From: Apostichopus japonicus
Lineage: Eukaryota; Echinodermata; Holothuroidea; Aspidochirotida; Stichopodidae
NCBI RefSeq assembly: GCF_037975245.1
Contig: NC_092567.1
Location: forward strand, 24,794,876-24,858,875
DNA length: 64,000 nt
Direction: 5' to 3'
The position numbers were made by a program, and so were the translations under genes. Below the pieces are notes generated by a model. That model was not told the origin of the DNA. It saw only the letters and a program-made list of their open reading frames with translations, and ran no database searches. Below, piece after piece: positions 1-13,600 of this stretch. The stretch's first letter is position 1; each line of letters opens with the position of its first letter.

Positions 1-1160
1 AGATGGTATTTCTGGAGTATTGGTAGCATTCCTCAAAAACACTTATTTATGTAACTAATTACAGACACTAGGCCTTCAAACAATGTCTGAGGAGGGAATC
101 CATGATCCCTAAAATTTCTAAACAACTTGCTCTTCAAATAATGACATTTTCATTTCATTCTCCAATAATCCAAAAGTTTCAGCTACTTTTCAGTTTCCCT
201 ATTAAGAAGAGTTTAAACATTTCATTCAGGTGTGACAAGAAGAAGGATGAGTGAGGGGGGGGGGGGGGAGGCCAGAGCACATCAGCACAGGGTCTGGGGT
301 CAATTAGGGGGAATATATGGGATACATAATAAGTTAATAATCTTCTAAGGCCCACACTTATTGATAACCAGTATTAAGTTTGAGAAAATAATGGATATTT
401 GGTTGCAATTTTTTTTCGTAATATTTTCAAACAGAATTTTTTAACATCTCTTGTGACTTGGATGTCACACACTTTGTTATTGCAGAAGAGTTTATATTTA
501 GGTTCTGAAGAGAGCATCCTTTTACAAGAAAATGAAGTATTTATCAAGGTTATGTAAACTGAGCTATTATCATTTCATACAGGAAAGAGAATGTGTCACA
601 AAGCAATGGTAGAATAATTTTTTTTTTTTTTAAAAAGCTTTCATCTCATAAACCAGAAATCTTCCCTGAAATTGTACTACATATTCATAAGGCAATGAAA
701 CAAAAGTCTCCATTCATCTTAACGGACATATAATACAAATCTTTCCTTTTTGACTGCCTATCAAAGTCACCCTGAGAAACATTACAAAGGCGTCGAGTCG
801 ACGTTAAACGGTTTGTGGAATAGTTGTCGTTGGCGACAGACATCGTAAACACAGCAGATGAGTGGAGGTGTGTTACTGCACACACTCTTGTGAATCTTTT
901 CAATTTCTGGATTCTGTTGGGTCGTGGGCATTGGTTCCAGGTCTTTACCCCTAACTGGGACGGTTCTGTAGTTGGTTTCTCTCAGCAATATTGCACTGTT
1001 TGGATGCTGGGTAACAACTTTGCTGAATCCAAAGACCCTGGGGATCCAACGACAAAAAAAAAAAATCAAAAATGGAACGACCGTCGCTACTGGCACGTCG
1101 CCAATGTCTCTCCTGTTTGGTCTGATGGATAAATCTGACAGAGATGGCCTATCCGTACCA
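1..1160. other. MED25 3' flank / probable 3' UTR
   Basis: AT-rich sequence downstream of the MED25 stop codon. On the minus strand it would hold the 3' UTR. I could not find a convincing AATAAA on the minus strand close to the stop, so the cleavage site is not placed. A G run lies at about 257-268. The open frames here look like chance. Confidence 0.5.
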
Positions 1161-1616
1161 TTATGGCTGTAGCAAATCCATCAGGCTAAGGTCATCTCTC
1201 AATCCACCTTTACCTCCTTGTTGCTGTTGCTGCTGTTGTTGTTGTTGCTGTTGCTGCTGTCGGGGCATTGGCTTACCCATGCCTTGCATCCCTTGGGGGT
1301 TCATGCCCTGTTGAAGAATGGCCCTTTGGCCCCCCATGCTCCCACCCTGGACTGTAATCCCTTGTGCAAAGCCTCCTCCTTGTTGCATCACCTGGCTCAT
1401 GGTTCTCTGAGGCATGCGCTGCTGCTGGCCCATGGCTACTGCTGCTTGCTGTAACTGCTGCGGTTGCAACAGCAGATTCTGCTGTTGCTGTTGCTGCTGT
1501 TGGCCTAGTTGTTGCTGCTGTTGTTGGCCGAGCTGTTGCTGTTGACCCAGTTGCTGCTGTTGCTGACCCAGTTGTTGTGGTTGATTCCACTGTAACTGTC
1601 CACCTTGCGACTGTGC
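1161..1616 (-). CDS. MED25: MED25 last exon: Gln-rich tail and stop
   Basis: This exon begins after a TCTCTAG acceptor and ends at a TAA stop (1161-1163). It encodes Gln-rich blocks built on LGQQQQ-type repeats with an uninterrupted run of about 14 Gln, then GGKGGLRDDLSLMDLLQP. The terminal DDLSLMDLL corresponds to the DDILMDLI end of vertebrate MED25, and its LMDLL also reads as an LxxLL motif. The Gln codons mix CAG and CAA. Confidence 0.93.
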   Translation of the reverse strand, partial: AQSQGGQLQWNQPQQLGQQQQQLGQQQQLGQQQQQQLGQQQQQQQQNLLLQPQQLQQAAVAMGQQQRMPQRTMSQVMQQGGGFAQGITVQGGSMGGQRAILQQGMNPQGMQGMGKPMPRQQQQQQQQQQQQQQGGKGGLRDDLSLMDLLQP

Positions 1617-4600
1617 CTAGAGACAATAAGGATACATCAAGAAATATGTGTGAGAGATTGTTGAATTTCATAGAGCAGACTAAAGTAATGGGGGTTGGTT
1701 TGGGGTGATTTACCAACACATTGATAACACATTTGATAAATCAGCTTGAAATTGTAGTTGGCTGAAATTGTAGTCAGCAGCTAAGAGAGACTCTCGGCAA
1801 GAGAGTTCAGGATTCCTGCCATTCAATGAAAGAGTCAAACTACCAAGGACATGTGAAGACAAGGAAAAGGAATGGGAGGTAAGGGAGGGGGGGGGGAGTG
1901 ACTGGAAGGGAAACAAAGGAAACAAAGGAAACTGATGGGAAGAGACAGGAAGGTAAGGGAACAGCCCCTGAGACATGAAGGGAAGGGAACAGCCCCTGAG
2001 ACATGAAGGAAGGGAACCGCCCCTCAGACATGAAGGAAGGGAACCACCCCTCAGACATGAAGGAAGGGAACCGCCCCTGAGACATGAAGGGAAGGGATTG
2101 GACAGGCAGGGAAAAGTTAGGGATTGATGGGAAAGGGAAGAGATGCTTCCAAGGAGAAGGGAAGGATTGTGACGGGAGAGAAGGGAAAGAACAGGAAGTG
2201 ATGGGGAGACAGGAAGGAAGAAGATAGTAAAGGAACAGCCCAGACGGTTAAAACAGTGAAAAGGATGGGATGGGACAGGGAAAGAGAGCTACCAAGGGGA
2301 TGGCATGGAAGGGAAAGAAAGGGACGTGATAGTGAGAGACAGGGAGGTAGAAGATAGTAAGGGAACAGCCCAGACACAAAGGCAAGGGATTTGGCAGGAC
2401 AGAGATAAGGTTGGGATGGGAGAGGAAAGGAACTACGAAGGAGAAGGGGAGGAAAAGGGACAGGAAGACAAGTGATGGGAAGGGAGGGATCATATGAGAA
2501 GGGGCAGGAAGGAAAGTTACTAACCTGTGCTTGATTCAGCAAGAGATTCTTGAGTTGAGCATTGTTACTTGGCAACTGCTGGGTTTGAGTCGGTACTTGT
2601 TGTTGTTGTTGTTGTCCTACCATACCCTGAGGTCTTATGCCTACTTGTGACATCTGCTGTGCTTGTTGCAAGAGTTGCTGATTAGACTGTTGCTGTTGTA
2701 CCTGTTGCTGTTGTTGTTGCTGCTGTTGCTGTTGGTGCTGCTGTTTTTGCTGTTGCAACCGCTTTACAAACTCCTGCAAGTCTTTCTGTTGTGATTAAAT
2801 AACAATGCAGCAAAGTGTAAATAGATGATGAGGGTTCAAAACTTAGGATGGAATTAGAGAGAATGAGTAGTCGCTACAAATAATGGAGTTTTGAGGGCTA
2901 AAGCAAAACGTTTTGATACTTTTGATAGTAAAAAAGTGCTGCCTTTCTTTACTACAATGCAAGCTCTTACAATCTTCTCACCTGGGACAAGACTTGCCCA
3001 TTAGATGCAGCGACCGGTGGTATGGGGTTCCTTGGGCCCATGACTTGGGTCATGTTTGCGGGTCTTTGAATCATTCCAGGGACCTGCATCTGGGGCCTAG
3101 CTCCAATCAATGCTTGTTGCTGCTGCTGTTGTAGCTGTTTCTGTTGTTGTTCTTGTTGATGTTTCTAAGAAAATTCAAATCAAAAACTGAGAGTGGGGAT
3201 CAGTCATTTCTGGGAGGTTTTGTTGTAAAAGAGCTGGAAAAAAGAAGCTGAATCTAGTCACCAAGGAAAGGAGGAAATTCAGGAACAATAACTAGACACA
3301 ACATTACCATCCATACTTACAATTGCCTGCTATAAACTACATCTCAAAGGTGACTTTTGTCAACTCGCAGGAATTTCTCACAAAATATGAAAAACACTAG
3401 GAGTGATTCTTAAAGCTAATAGGAAACCAAGCATGTTACTTCAGAAGAAGCTTACATGAATACCTTATTTTTTAAATCTTTCATTGCGGCTTTAAAGGGG
3501 CTTATGAACATATTGTTGTTTGAATGGTCAATGATGTATGACCGCCAATTTGATTCATGAAGCTCAACGTGCATGTTCATTTAAAAAGGTCAGACTCACC
3601 TTTATCAGCTCTCGAAAGTTGTTGATGAAGCCAGCTTGATCCTTGGGTATCCGACCTTTGAACTGGTCACTCGCTTTAATGTACCATAGCAATAGGACTC
3701 TGATGGAGGTGTCTGACTGGACCTCACTCGAAAGGTGGATGCAACCGGCCTGACCAAAATAAAAAAAATATTTATTAAGATTCAAGGTCTCTATCATAAC
3801 AGACAGACAGATATACAGACAGAGAGATATGACAGACATAGACCATGGACGACTGCATAGTTTGCAGGGTTTCATAATCTGTTGATGGGTATTTTTCCGT
3901 AATGGTTCAGAAAGACAAAAAGTTACTCACGAACTGACTGTGAAGAACCCGCTGGAGGTATCGCCGTGCCTCAGCGTTAGCACCCTGGTCTGGAATGTCA
4001 AAGTTCACAATGTGGGCATTTTTCACTAAATTATTCATTGATTGCTGTAAAAAAACAAAACCAGAAAAAACAAAAAAAAATTAGTCTTACGGCACCATTC
4101 TCCCACAGAGTGACAGGATAGGCTGATACTTCAAATATAGTATTTATAAACAGGTAATACTTCTTTTGTAATTCTACTTCTGTCCTCTGCCTCCCCCTGC
4201 CCCCTTCCTCCATTTCTGGCAAGTCAAGCAAACTTATCCAGTATTAGTGAAATATTTTATTGTATCTGATGAAAACTACATCACACAGGAATGTTAATTT
4301 GTGGCTAGATGAATACCTTTTTCGCATAATACATCTTTCTTCCAAAAGAACGTTATCATGAAACTTTTGGCAAAAGAAAAATCAGAACATGTTCAAAGGT
4401 TTAGGATAAGAACGACTTGTGTCCTTTGAATTGTTTCAGCTTCGCACAATCATCTTAATTTATCAATATTGAGAGTTCAACCTTGGAACAAATGTTTAAT
4501 ATACACTAGCTCTCTCCCTATACAACCAATTTATCAAATAAAACAGTTGAAATTACAATATTACAGTTAAAAATCTTTTAATAACGAGAAACTTACCAAA

Positions 4601-7600
4601 AATTTAAGTGGAATGACCTGCATGGTAAGTTTCTTTGGCCAACTGTCGCAGTTGATGTTGGTATCTGGATCTGCCGAGACCGAACAGTTGATGCAATGTT
4701 GTATTCTTTGGTCTTGTGTCATCGTGCTTGTTTTCGTTCTCTGTTAGAAGGTTTAAGAGATGACCAGAAGAAGAGGGGGTAAGACCCGAGCATTTTCCTT
4801 TTTTTTTTAAAGAATGCAATCTCATAAACATTCACTTCCAGCGTAAACCGTGCCCCCTTCTTACCTTAGTCCCACCCCTACTTTTTCGTTGTTATATAGT
4901 TGTGCCGTTTTTGACATCCTTTCTAAGGCTTACACCATCAATGCATTTACTTCCCGCTGTCCACCCCCCACCGTCTAACCATTAGCCCCTCTTCCTCTCA
5001 CCCACCCTCCCAATAAGAGATGCAAGTGTTGAAGTTGCCATCTTTCTCAACCCATTTGCTCAACCCATTGCTGCTCTATATATTCACTTCCACTCATCAG
5101 AATGAGGTTTTTTTTTCCGTCGCAACCATTTCCACCCAAAAGACTCGAAAAATCAATGTTATGGGTTTCGATCTCCTTTACCATCAGACCTTCAAAATGA
5201 ATAAATGCTTTACTTGGAGTAATAAAACTTTTCGTGCAGAGAGGTCTGACATTTTGTATGTTACGGAAAGAAAACCATTCATAAATTGAAGTTTTAACTT
5301 CTCAGTTCTGTTTCACTGAGCATGAGCACCTGCTTTCCTTCTCAAATGTTTTACAGTCACTCTGTAATAATGACCTCACTCATGTCGCTGTGTCGATTGC
5401 GAGGACAGACCGAAAAATTAGACCAAAAAATAAAATACCATCTGGACCTTGTGACATACCTCATGCCATTCCAAGACACCATTCCAGAGAATCTTCAAAG
5501 GTCTTGCGACTCCGGCCCTGTTAACAGGCTGTGAGCAAAATCAGACAAAGGACAAAATGATGAATGCTCTTCAAAATATTGCCATTGCATTAAAATTTGA
5601 TTCCTATGAGATGGAGGGGGGGGGGGGGGAATGGAGGGATAAAATGAAATGAGAAAATAGGAATGACCAATACAGAACCACGTCAGGGACAACCTACACA
5701 ACATATTGGTCCAAAAATTAGATCAGCTTTCTTATTGAGGACATGGGATACATTTCTGGGGTGATAACATGTTTCCGTCCATTGAACATTTTGGTGCTTT
5801 ATCGATATGGCGTTCTTGTATATAAAAACAACAACAACGACCACAGATTTGCAATACTAGGTCCCCGGGGATAAACCCGGGTGAGTCCCTTACGTTCATG
5901 GCTACTAATGGCGGGTTGTTCTGTTGCACGATGGTCTGGCTCATCACATTGCCAGCTTGGTCCGGTTGGAAAACCATGTTGGAGACGGATGGCATGGTCG
6001 CCTGCTGGTTCAGCAGCTGGTCCTGTTGAAGATTTGCCTGTTGCTGTGGCATACCAGGTTGCTGTTGCATGGCATTCTGCTGTTGTTGTTGTAAGTTGAC
6101 ATTCTGCTGCTGTTGTAAGGTGGTCTGTTGCTGCTGTTGTAAACTGGCCTGTTGTTGCTGCTGCTGCTGTTGTAGGCTTGTCTGCTGTTGTTGTGGCATA
6201 CCAGACTGCTGTAAGTGGTTACTAAGTAGAGGATTGTTCGGTTGTTGGGGGTTGAACCCTTGTCCGCCCTGATTTGGTAATCTTGAGTTGCCTAAAAGTG
6301 ATATGCCAAAAAATAAATCAAATTGAGTCCACAATGTCTCAAAATTGAGAACCATGATTTCAATTGAACTCAAATAGACACACCCTCCTAGCTTTATTTT
6401 CACAGCTTTATTTTCACAGAATATTTATGTAGCTTTAATTCTGATCAATTCTAAAATTGTCAAGCCTACATTTTTTTCAATATTACCCTCATTAAAAAAA
6501 GCAAACCAAAAACTTAACAATTTCTTCATTAGAAATGATCCCCCACAAGTCCTTTTGATGAACTGTGTTGTTACGGATTTGAATATTTATCAGTTTACCA
6601 AGATCAGCATAAGAGAGCTGCTTAAAATGTTACAAGGCATTCTGCTAATTAAATTGATTAATTGGTGTAATCAAAGAACCCACCCACACCCCACCCTTGA
6701 ATACACCCCCACCCCGCACCCACCCCCACCCCCACCCTTGTACCTTGTTGAAGTTGAAGTTGTGTCAACATTTATTCACAGCTCTTCCTAGGCATTTATC
6801 CATTAATCATAAGCAACAAGAAATAATCCATTTAAAGAGTGATTAATGAGAATTTTAAAATGAGGTAACTTACTGACTGTCACGCCGGCTATACGGACGA
6901 CGTCTCTAGCAGCGGCTACCGCACTCATAGGAGCTAGGCCTGCGGTGGTTGATGTTGGGATGCCTTGCACTGTTGCTGTAGCCTAGGTAACCAAATGAGA
7001 ACACAGCAATGACATCAAACAGATACACACATACATACACACACGTACAGATTCACACATACAGATACGTACATGTTTGTATTACATTCAGACCGAGGAC
7101 CCCATTGTATTTTCCATTGTTCAAATCCACGTACCCTAACCTTAACAATACCCCATACAATAGAATTCTTCCGAGGACGTGGTGATTCTTTAGAAATCAC
7201 AACCGAGGACCTGGAATTCTTTAGTTCAAGTCCTCGGTCAGATAGCAAAACAAACGCACACATACAAACACACACATACAGATAAACAAAAGGGATAACC
7301 TGAAGAAACAAGACTACCTGACATCATATTCTGTTGCTTTATTCTACCAAAAACCTGCCTGGGAAATTAGAGTAAATTAGGCATAAAACTTGGGACGATA
7401 TCAAGGAGCAACATAGAAACATTATGTTAGTCGCAGACAAAAATTTTCAGCCGTGAATGAAATAGCTGATAACTTGCTATTTTAGGAGCGGCCAAAGGTT
7501 TCTAGCCACATAGTGATATTTGATGGATTAAAACAAAGTTCCAAAGTAGATTCAATGTTTCTTATACGAAATACACTTCAGCCAGGTGGGTTAAATGGAG

Positions 7601-10600
7601 AAAAACTGTCGCAATCGTAAGAAAGAAATTTATTTCCATTGCCCTTATGGCGCGAACGATTTACTGTAAAATCACTGCCACCGCCCATGTCAGCATGTTC
7701 ATTACACAAATGTATACAAAATAATGTACACAATGCGGCCCAATCAAGATTTTAACACACTCCCTTACTCGTATCATCCACTTTTTACAATTCCACGGAG
7801 GCAACGTCTTAAACCACCTGTTTCTTGCAATGGAAGGAAATGACACAATTTCGCAAGCACATCCATAAGACCGAGAATAAGATACAAGAGCAAGGACATA
7901 GGCCTAACAGTCGTAAACAAAAACAGAGATTTGATTGGCGCATGATCTGTTGGGCGGGGCTCGCAAATTTTGATTGAAGTTTGTAGAATCTATGGACTCG
8001 TTAATAAAATCTGGGGAATTTTATTCAGCTCTACATTTTTAACGACAGATAACTCAATAAGAATAATGAATATTGATATGAAAATTGCACAGTACGGTGT
8101 CACTTTCACTGAGCTTTTAGTGCAGTAAGCTGGAGAGGGCGGAGTTAAAATCTGGCAAACACGTATTGAGACTTTAAGAGGTCAAAGCAGAAGACACTTA
8201 CCGCACCAATATTTTGACTGGACTGAGGCTTTGCGATGGTGATGTTTGGCTGTATCAAGTCCACAGTGGAAGAACTGGCCGCAGTCTGACTGTTGACCAA
8301 ACCAGCGGCTTGTGAGGTAACCTGTTGCTGCTGCTGTTGCTGTATGGAAAGGAGAAAGAAACCCATTCTTCAAAACCTAAAAAACACTTGACATCTTTGC
8401 AAGAATACATAACCACCTACCACGGGGGATGGATGTCAAAACACGCACTGCAGCACATCCACAGAGAGACCGTCAACTCTGATATGCTGGAATATCGGCA
8501 GAACATTAAACGGTCGAGTCCGGTAAAAGTAGCGGGATATGCTTACATTTTTTCGGACCTTGAGGTCTTCAATGAACTTCTTCCTGGCTTCAGGTGGAAG
8601 TGCCTGCATCATTTTCAGGAAACCTTCTTTGGTAAGACCTTTCTTTCCCTGAAGAGAAAGGGGAAAAAATACGTTTAAAAAAAGAAATCGGATACAACCT
8701 GTAAAGAGAATTAATCTTTACAGTGATACAGTATTCATGTTTTATCTAAAAGAAAATTAAAAAAAGAGGCATCTGTTCGCTCTCTGTAACGACTTAATTC
8801 CCCTTCTGACTTGATATCAACTTAATAACTTGGCGCCATGTCTTTTGACAAATTGTTACAGGTCATCCTTGGACTACATGTATACAAACTTAAAATTAGA
8901 TTGTTCGAGCGGCAGATTTTGTCATCCGAAAAGTCGGACGAAGCAAGAACCGGATAATAATCAGATCTTCGTGTGCAAGGAGGAGAAACTAAGGTAGGAG
9001 AGCGAAACCGTGGACGATAGGAGAGAGGATGATAACGATGACCGACTTACCGGAAGCTGTGCTAATGACAGCTGTGGTTGTTGAATGTTAGGAATTTGCT
9101 GCGGTTGCATAACAGACTGCAGCTGTTGGGGTTGTTGCGCTATTGCCTGATGTACGTGTTGGATGCCAGCATGCTGTTGTTGCTGCTGTTGTGGCAGTCG
9201 CACAGCCTGTTGCTGTTGTTGCAGTGCTGGCAATACAGACATCTGCTGTTGTTGATGTTGCTGTTGTTGCTGTTGTTGATGTTGAAGCTGTTGTTGGGCC
9301 TGCTGTTGGACCATGGTCTGATTGGGTTGGACTTGTCCCGCTATGCTCCCGGCCACCTGTTGTTTGTCCTGCACGTCCCTCTGCATGCTAGCGACGGACA
9401 TCTTGGGTTTCATGTTGATGGTGACGGCTGCCTGCGTTGGTATTGGCTGCTGTTGCTGTTGGCCCTTGTGACTCAAAATGCTCTGTGCTGTCAGTAAAGT
9501 ATTAACGTTGGCTGCCGAAAGAAGATAAACAAAACAAAAGAGAGAAAAAAAGAGTGAATTCATCCAGTTAAAGACAAATAAAAACAACAGAACCTTACTA
9601 ACTCCTGTTAACCTATCAAATATTACAGAATTTTCCCAGCGGAAGACAATGTATGATTTAACGAGAATGAAAAAGAGAGGAAAATATTCCATAATGTCAG
9701 TTGTTTCTAACTTGAGATATGGTTGATCTAATGTGATCTATTTTGATTGGTTAAACTCTTGTTCTTTCAGGGAGTAGACCACAGAAGGTGGTCTGTGATT
9801 TCATCATTGGCTGTTAAATGCTTTTATTTTCCTGTCAAGAAGTGAATTTAATATGATAAAGAAAAACCTTCACGTTTTCAGTTGAATTGCTGTGATGATA
9901 CCATCCACTGTGGTGTACCAGATGCTTTAACAAGCTATCATCAACTTTGGTAATCTGGACTATATAAGGCTGACTTATATGTGTCAAAGTCCATACTTAA
10001 ACAGACTAAACCATTCGTAGCCAGTGGTATCGTATAATCTGGACTATGTATAGCTGACTTAAAATGAACTAAAGTCCATAATTAAACAGACTGCAACATT
10101 TCTAGCCAGTGGTATCATATAATCTGGACTATGTACAGCTGTTACATGTACCAAAGTCCATACTTTACTGTACCAGACTACAACATTTCTAGCTAGTTGT
10201 ATCATCTAACATTTACTATGTACAGTTGACTTACATGTGCTAAAGTCCATGCTTAAACAGACTACAACATTTGTAGCCAATGGTATCATATTATCTGGAC
10301 TATGTACAGCTGTCTTACATGTGCCAAAGTCCATACTGTACCAGACTACAACATTTCTAGCCAGTGGTATCATATAATCTAGACTATGTACAGCTGACTT
10401 ACATGTATCAGTGTCCATACTTTACTAGACTACAAAATTTGTAGACAGTGGTATAATATAATCTGGACCATGTACAGCGGTCTTACATGTACTAAAGTCC
10501 ATACTGTACCAGACTACAACATTTCTAGCCAGTGATATCATATAATCTGGACTATGTACAGCTGTCTTACATGTGCCAAAGTCCATACTGTACCAGACTA

Positions 10601-13600
10601 CAACATTTCTAGCCAGTGGTATCATATAATCTAGACTATGTACAGCTGACTTACATGTATCAGTGTCCGTACTTTACTAGACTACAACATTTGTAGCCAG
10701 TGGTATAATATAATCTGGACTATGTACAGCGGTCTTACATGTATCAAAGTCCATACTTAAACAGACTACAACATTTCTGGCCAATGGTATCATATAATCT
10801 GGACTATGTACAGCTGACTTACATGTATCAAAGTCCATATTTTAAACAGACTACATTTGTAGCCTATGGTATCATATAATCTGGACTATGTATAGCTGAC
10901 TTACATGTGGTAAAGTCCATACTTAAACAGACTACAACATTTGTAGCCAGTGGTACAATATAATCTGGACTATGTACAGCTGACTTACATGGGGTAAAGT
11001 TCATGCTAGTACTGGCCACGGCAACACTTGAAGCTGCTGACATGGATACTAAATTATTTGGCTGCTTCCTCGGAGAAAGAAGATCCTGTTTGACTTCCTT
11101 CAGTTCAACTGCAGGCGATCGCTCTAAAGCAGAATGGAGAAAAGAAAAATTGCCATTGTAAAACTCATGCTTGATTTTTTGATAACCGTTCCTTTAATTG
11201 ACTGTAGCAGGCTCCAGCCAAGAAAATAATTAATCTCGTTGTACATGTCACGGTGTTTTGGTTGTTTTGCTTTAACCATAAAACTGTCGAAACTTATGTC
11301 TCCCTCTGGAAGTGAACCCACTAATTTATTACGGTAACTTCTTCGGACCAGACTATCGTTGTCATGGTAAAACCATAACAACGCATGCAATTTATTTTTG
11401 GAAAGAAAACTGTGGGACGCCGATATGGCAGCCACTAACACATTTCTCAACGAACAATCTCAATTTGGAATTTTGGATGATCAGTGATTAGCAAGTAATT
11501 AATTAACAAATACTTTTGATTTAAGAAAAAAAATAGCCTCTAGAAGCTTTTTCTATTAATATTAATTATATTATATAAAAGTTAATCTTACAACTCTTCC
11601 TAGATATAACTCAAACTTACTAAACTTATGCAAATGACACTGCATTTGCGATATCCTTTTTATTGCATTAACAACTGTTTGAAAACTAAAAGCAAAATCT
11701 TCTCACACAAGTTGCTCAAAAACCTACCTACGCACAAACACACACAAAAGACAAAAAAAAACTCACCTTGTAGTTCGTAACCTCTGAGCAAGATTAGATG
11801 TCTTTGGTCCAGAGCGTATTCCTTCGTGGTTAGCACTTGAAGCTCTCCGCAGGCTTTATCGTAGAGTTGTTGCAATTCGTAGAGCTTCCTCGGAGAAATA
11901 ACTGACATGTTAACATTCCTCTGCAAGAGAAGACAAAATGAAAATCAATAATAAAACTTTATAAAATCATTATTGAAACAAAGGTTTGCCAAAAAAATAA
12001 AACTACAGCTACATACGATGATGATACCACTCGCTCATGTGGCAATGTGTAATACACCTGGCCGAGACCAACACAGCTCTCTCCTTTATCATCCGAATAA
12101 TACATGGTTGAACCCCCTCCCCCCCCCCCACCAAAAATATATATATATATATAATATCTCCTTAGCTAGGGCTATAGGTAGCTAGGGCTCAACTCCCTCT
12201 CCAAAAAAAAACTGGAAAAACCCATCTTTTTCTGTTCTTTCTGGTTGCTTATTTTTTAAATTCAATCTAGTTTATTCAACATCAGATAGCAATTAATCCA
12301 ATGCAAGGATTATTAACCGATTAACCAATTAACTAATGAACCTGATTTGAATTTTCAACAACTGGGCCCAGACACTTTTCAAGAAATATATTTTGGAGAA
12401 ACTTTTTAACTTCGTTAATTACAAATTAAACGAGACTAATCACACTAATGAACGACACTGTCATCTGATCGTAGTCTTGAATAATTATCAAACAATTAAA
12501 TATTGACTCCAAAGAGATGCTGGCAACACTGTTACCACCTCTTTCTATTTCCAACATTAAAACCCCATGACTCTCCAAATAGCTTTTCCCATATCCTATC
12601 CCTTCCCTATTATAACCAATAGTCCATTCTTCACCCCTGCAATGACACCACTGATGTTCCTCTAGTCCCTAATACTATTATCATCATTTAGGCTTGATGA
12701 TACCACCCCCAGTAGTACCCAATCTATTACCTCGAAAGAACTGAATTTTCCAGGGTACTGCATCATCTTCAATCCGCAAGTCAATTATGACGGGAAAAAA
12801 ATATATCCCTTCGATAAATGCTTTAAATTATGTAGTCAAAATGGTCCACGCAAAATCAAAATTTGCGACAGTACAGTGTCTCTTGTGGAGTCCACACATG
12901 TACGTGTGTGTGTGTGTTGTTTCACTCTGCTCGTAGCTTATCTTGATACAGCTCGATGCTATTTCACTGACACATGCCGACCGTGGAATTCTGAATTGAA
13001 ACTCTGCAATGCAGTGTGAAACCAAAACTTCATATTTCAGAATAGGTAGGTTTGTTGCCCCATTATGTCTTGTTGCTATTAATATAAATGGCACAACAAA
13101 ATACTTCTTTAAGGCTTTTATTCCCATTTGTAAAGAGTGCAGTCATCAGGTGCTTTTACCTGCCTTTAGCCCTCGTTGCTCATAGAACATGTGATCTAAA
13201 CAATTTACTTCCGGTACCGGTAAATTGGGAACAAAGCTGATTTCAACCCGTGGAGAAAAGACGCACACTAACCTTGAGGTTCAATGCAGACTAGTTGAAC
13301 AAAATATTTAATTTTTTTTGCTCCCTTCAAAGAAATGAAATGTATTCTTCATATTAAATCTCTTCACACATATAATGTGGCATCATAGTTTGGAAATGGA
13401 GGTGGAGGGTAGGGTGGGAGGGGGTTGGTATCAGAACATTAAGAAACATGTTTTCATTATACAGTAGTCTATACCAAATTCTATTGGGCACCAAACCCAC
13501 CAAAAGACAGTTACCGTAGCATTGTTGCAAGCCTTAGTATCAACACCATCTTTCTTTCTCTGTCTGCAGAAAATATAACTTTTCTTTTAACACAAGTACT

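Noticed and set aside
9078-9497. Leu-rich plus-strand frames opposite Gln-rich exons (also at 1218-1454 and 6069-6272)
   Set aside because: Antisense shadows of CAG/CAA repeats in MED25 exons.
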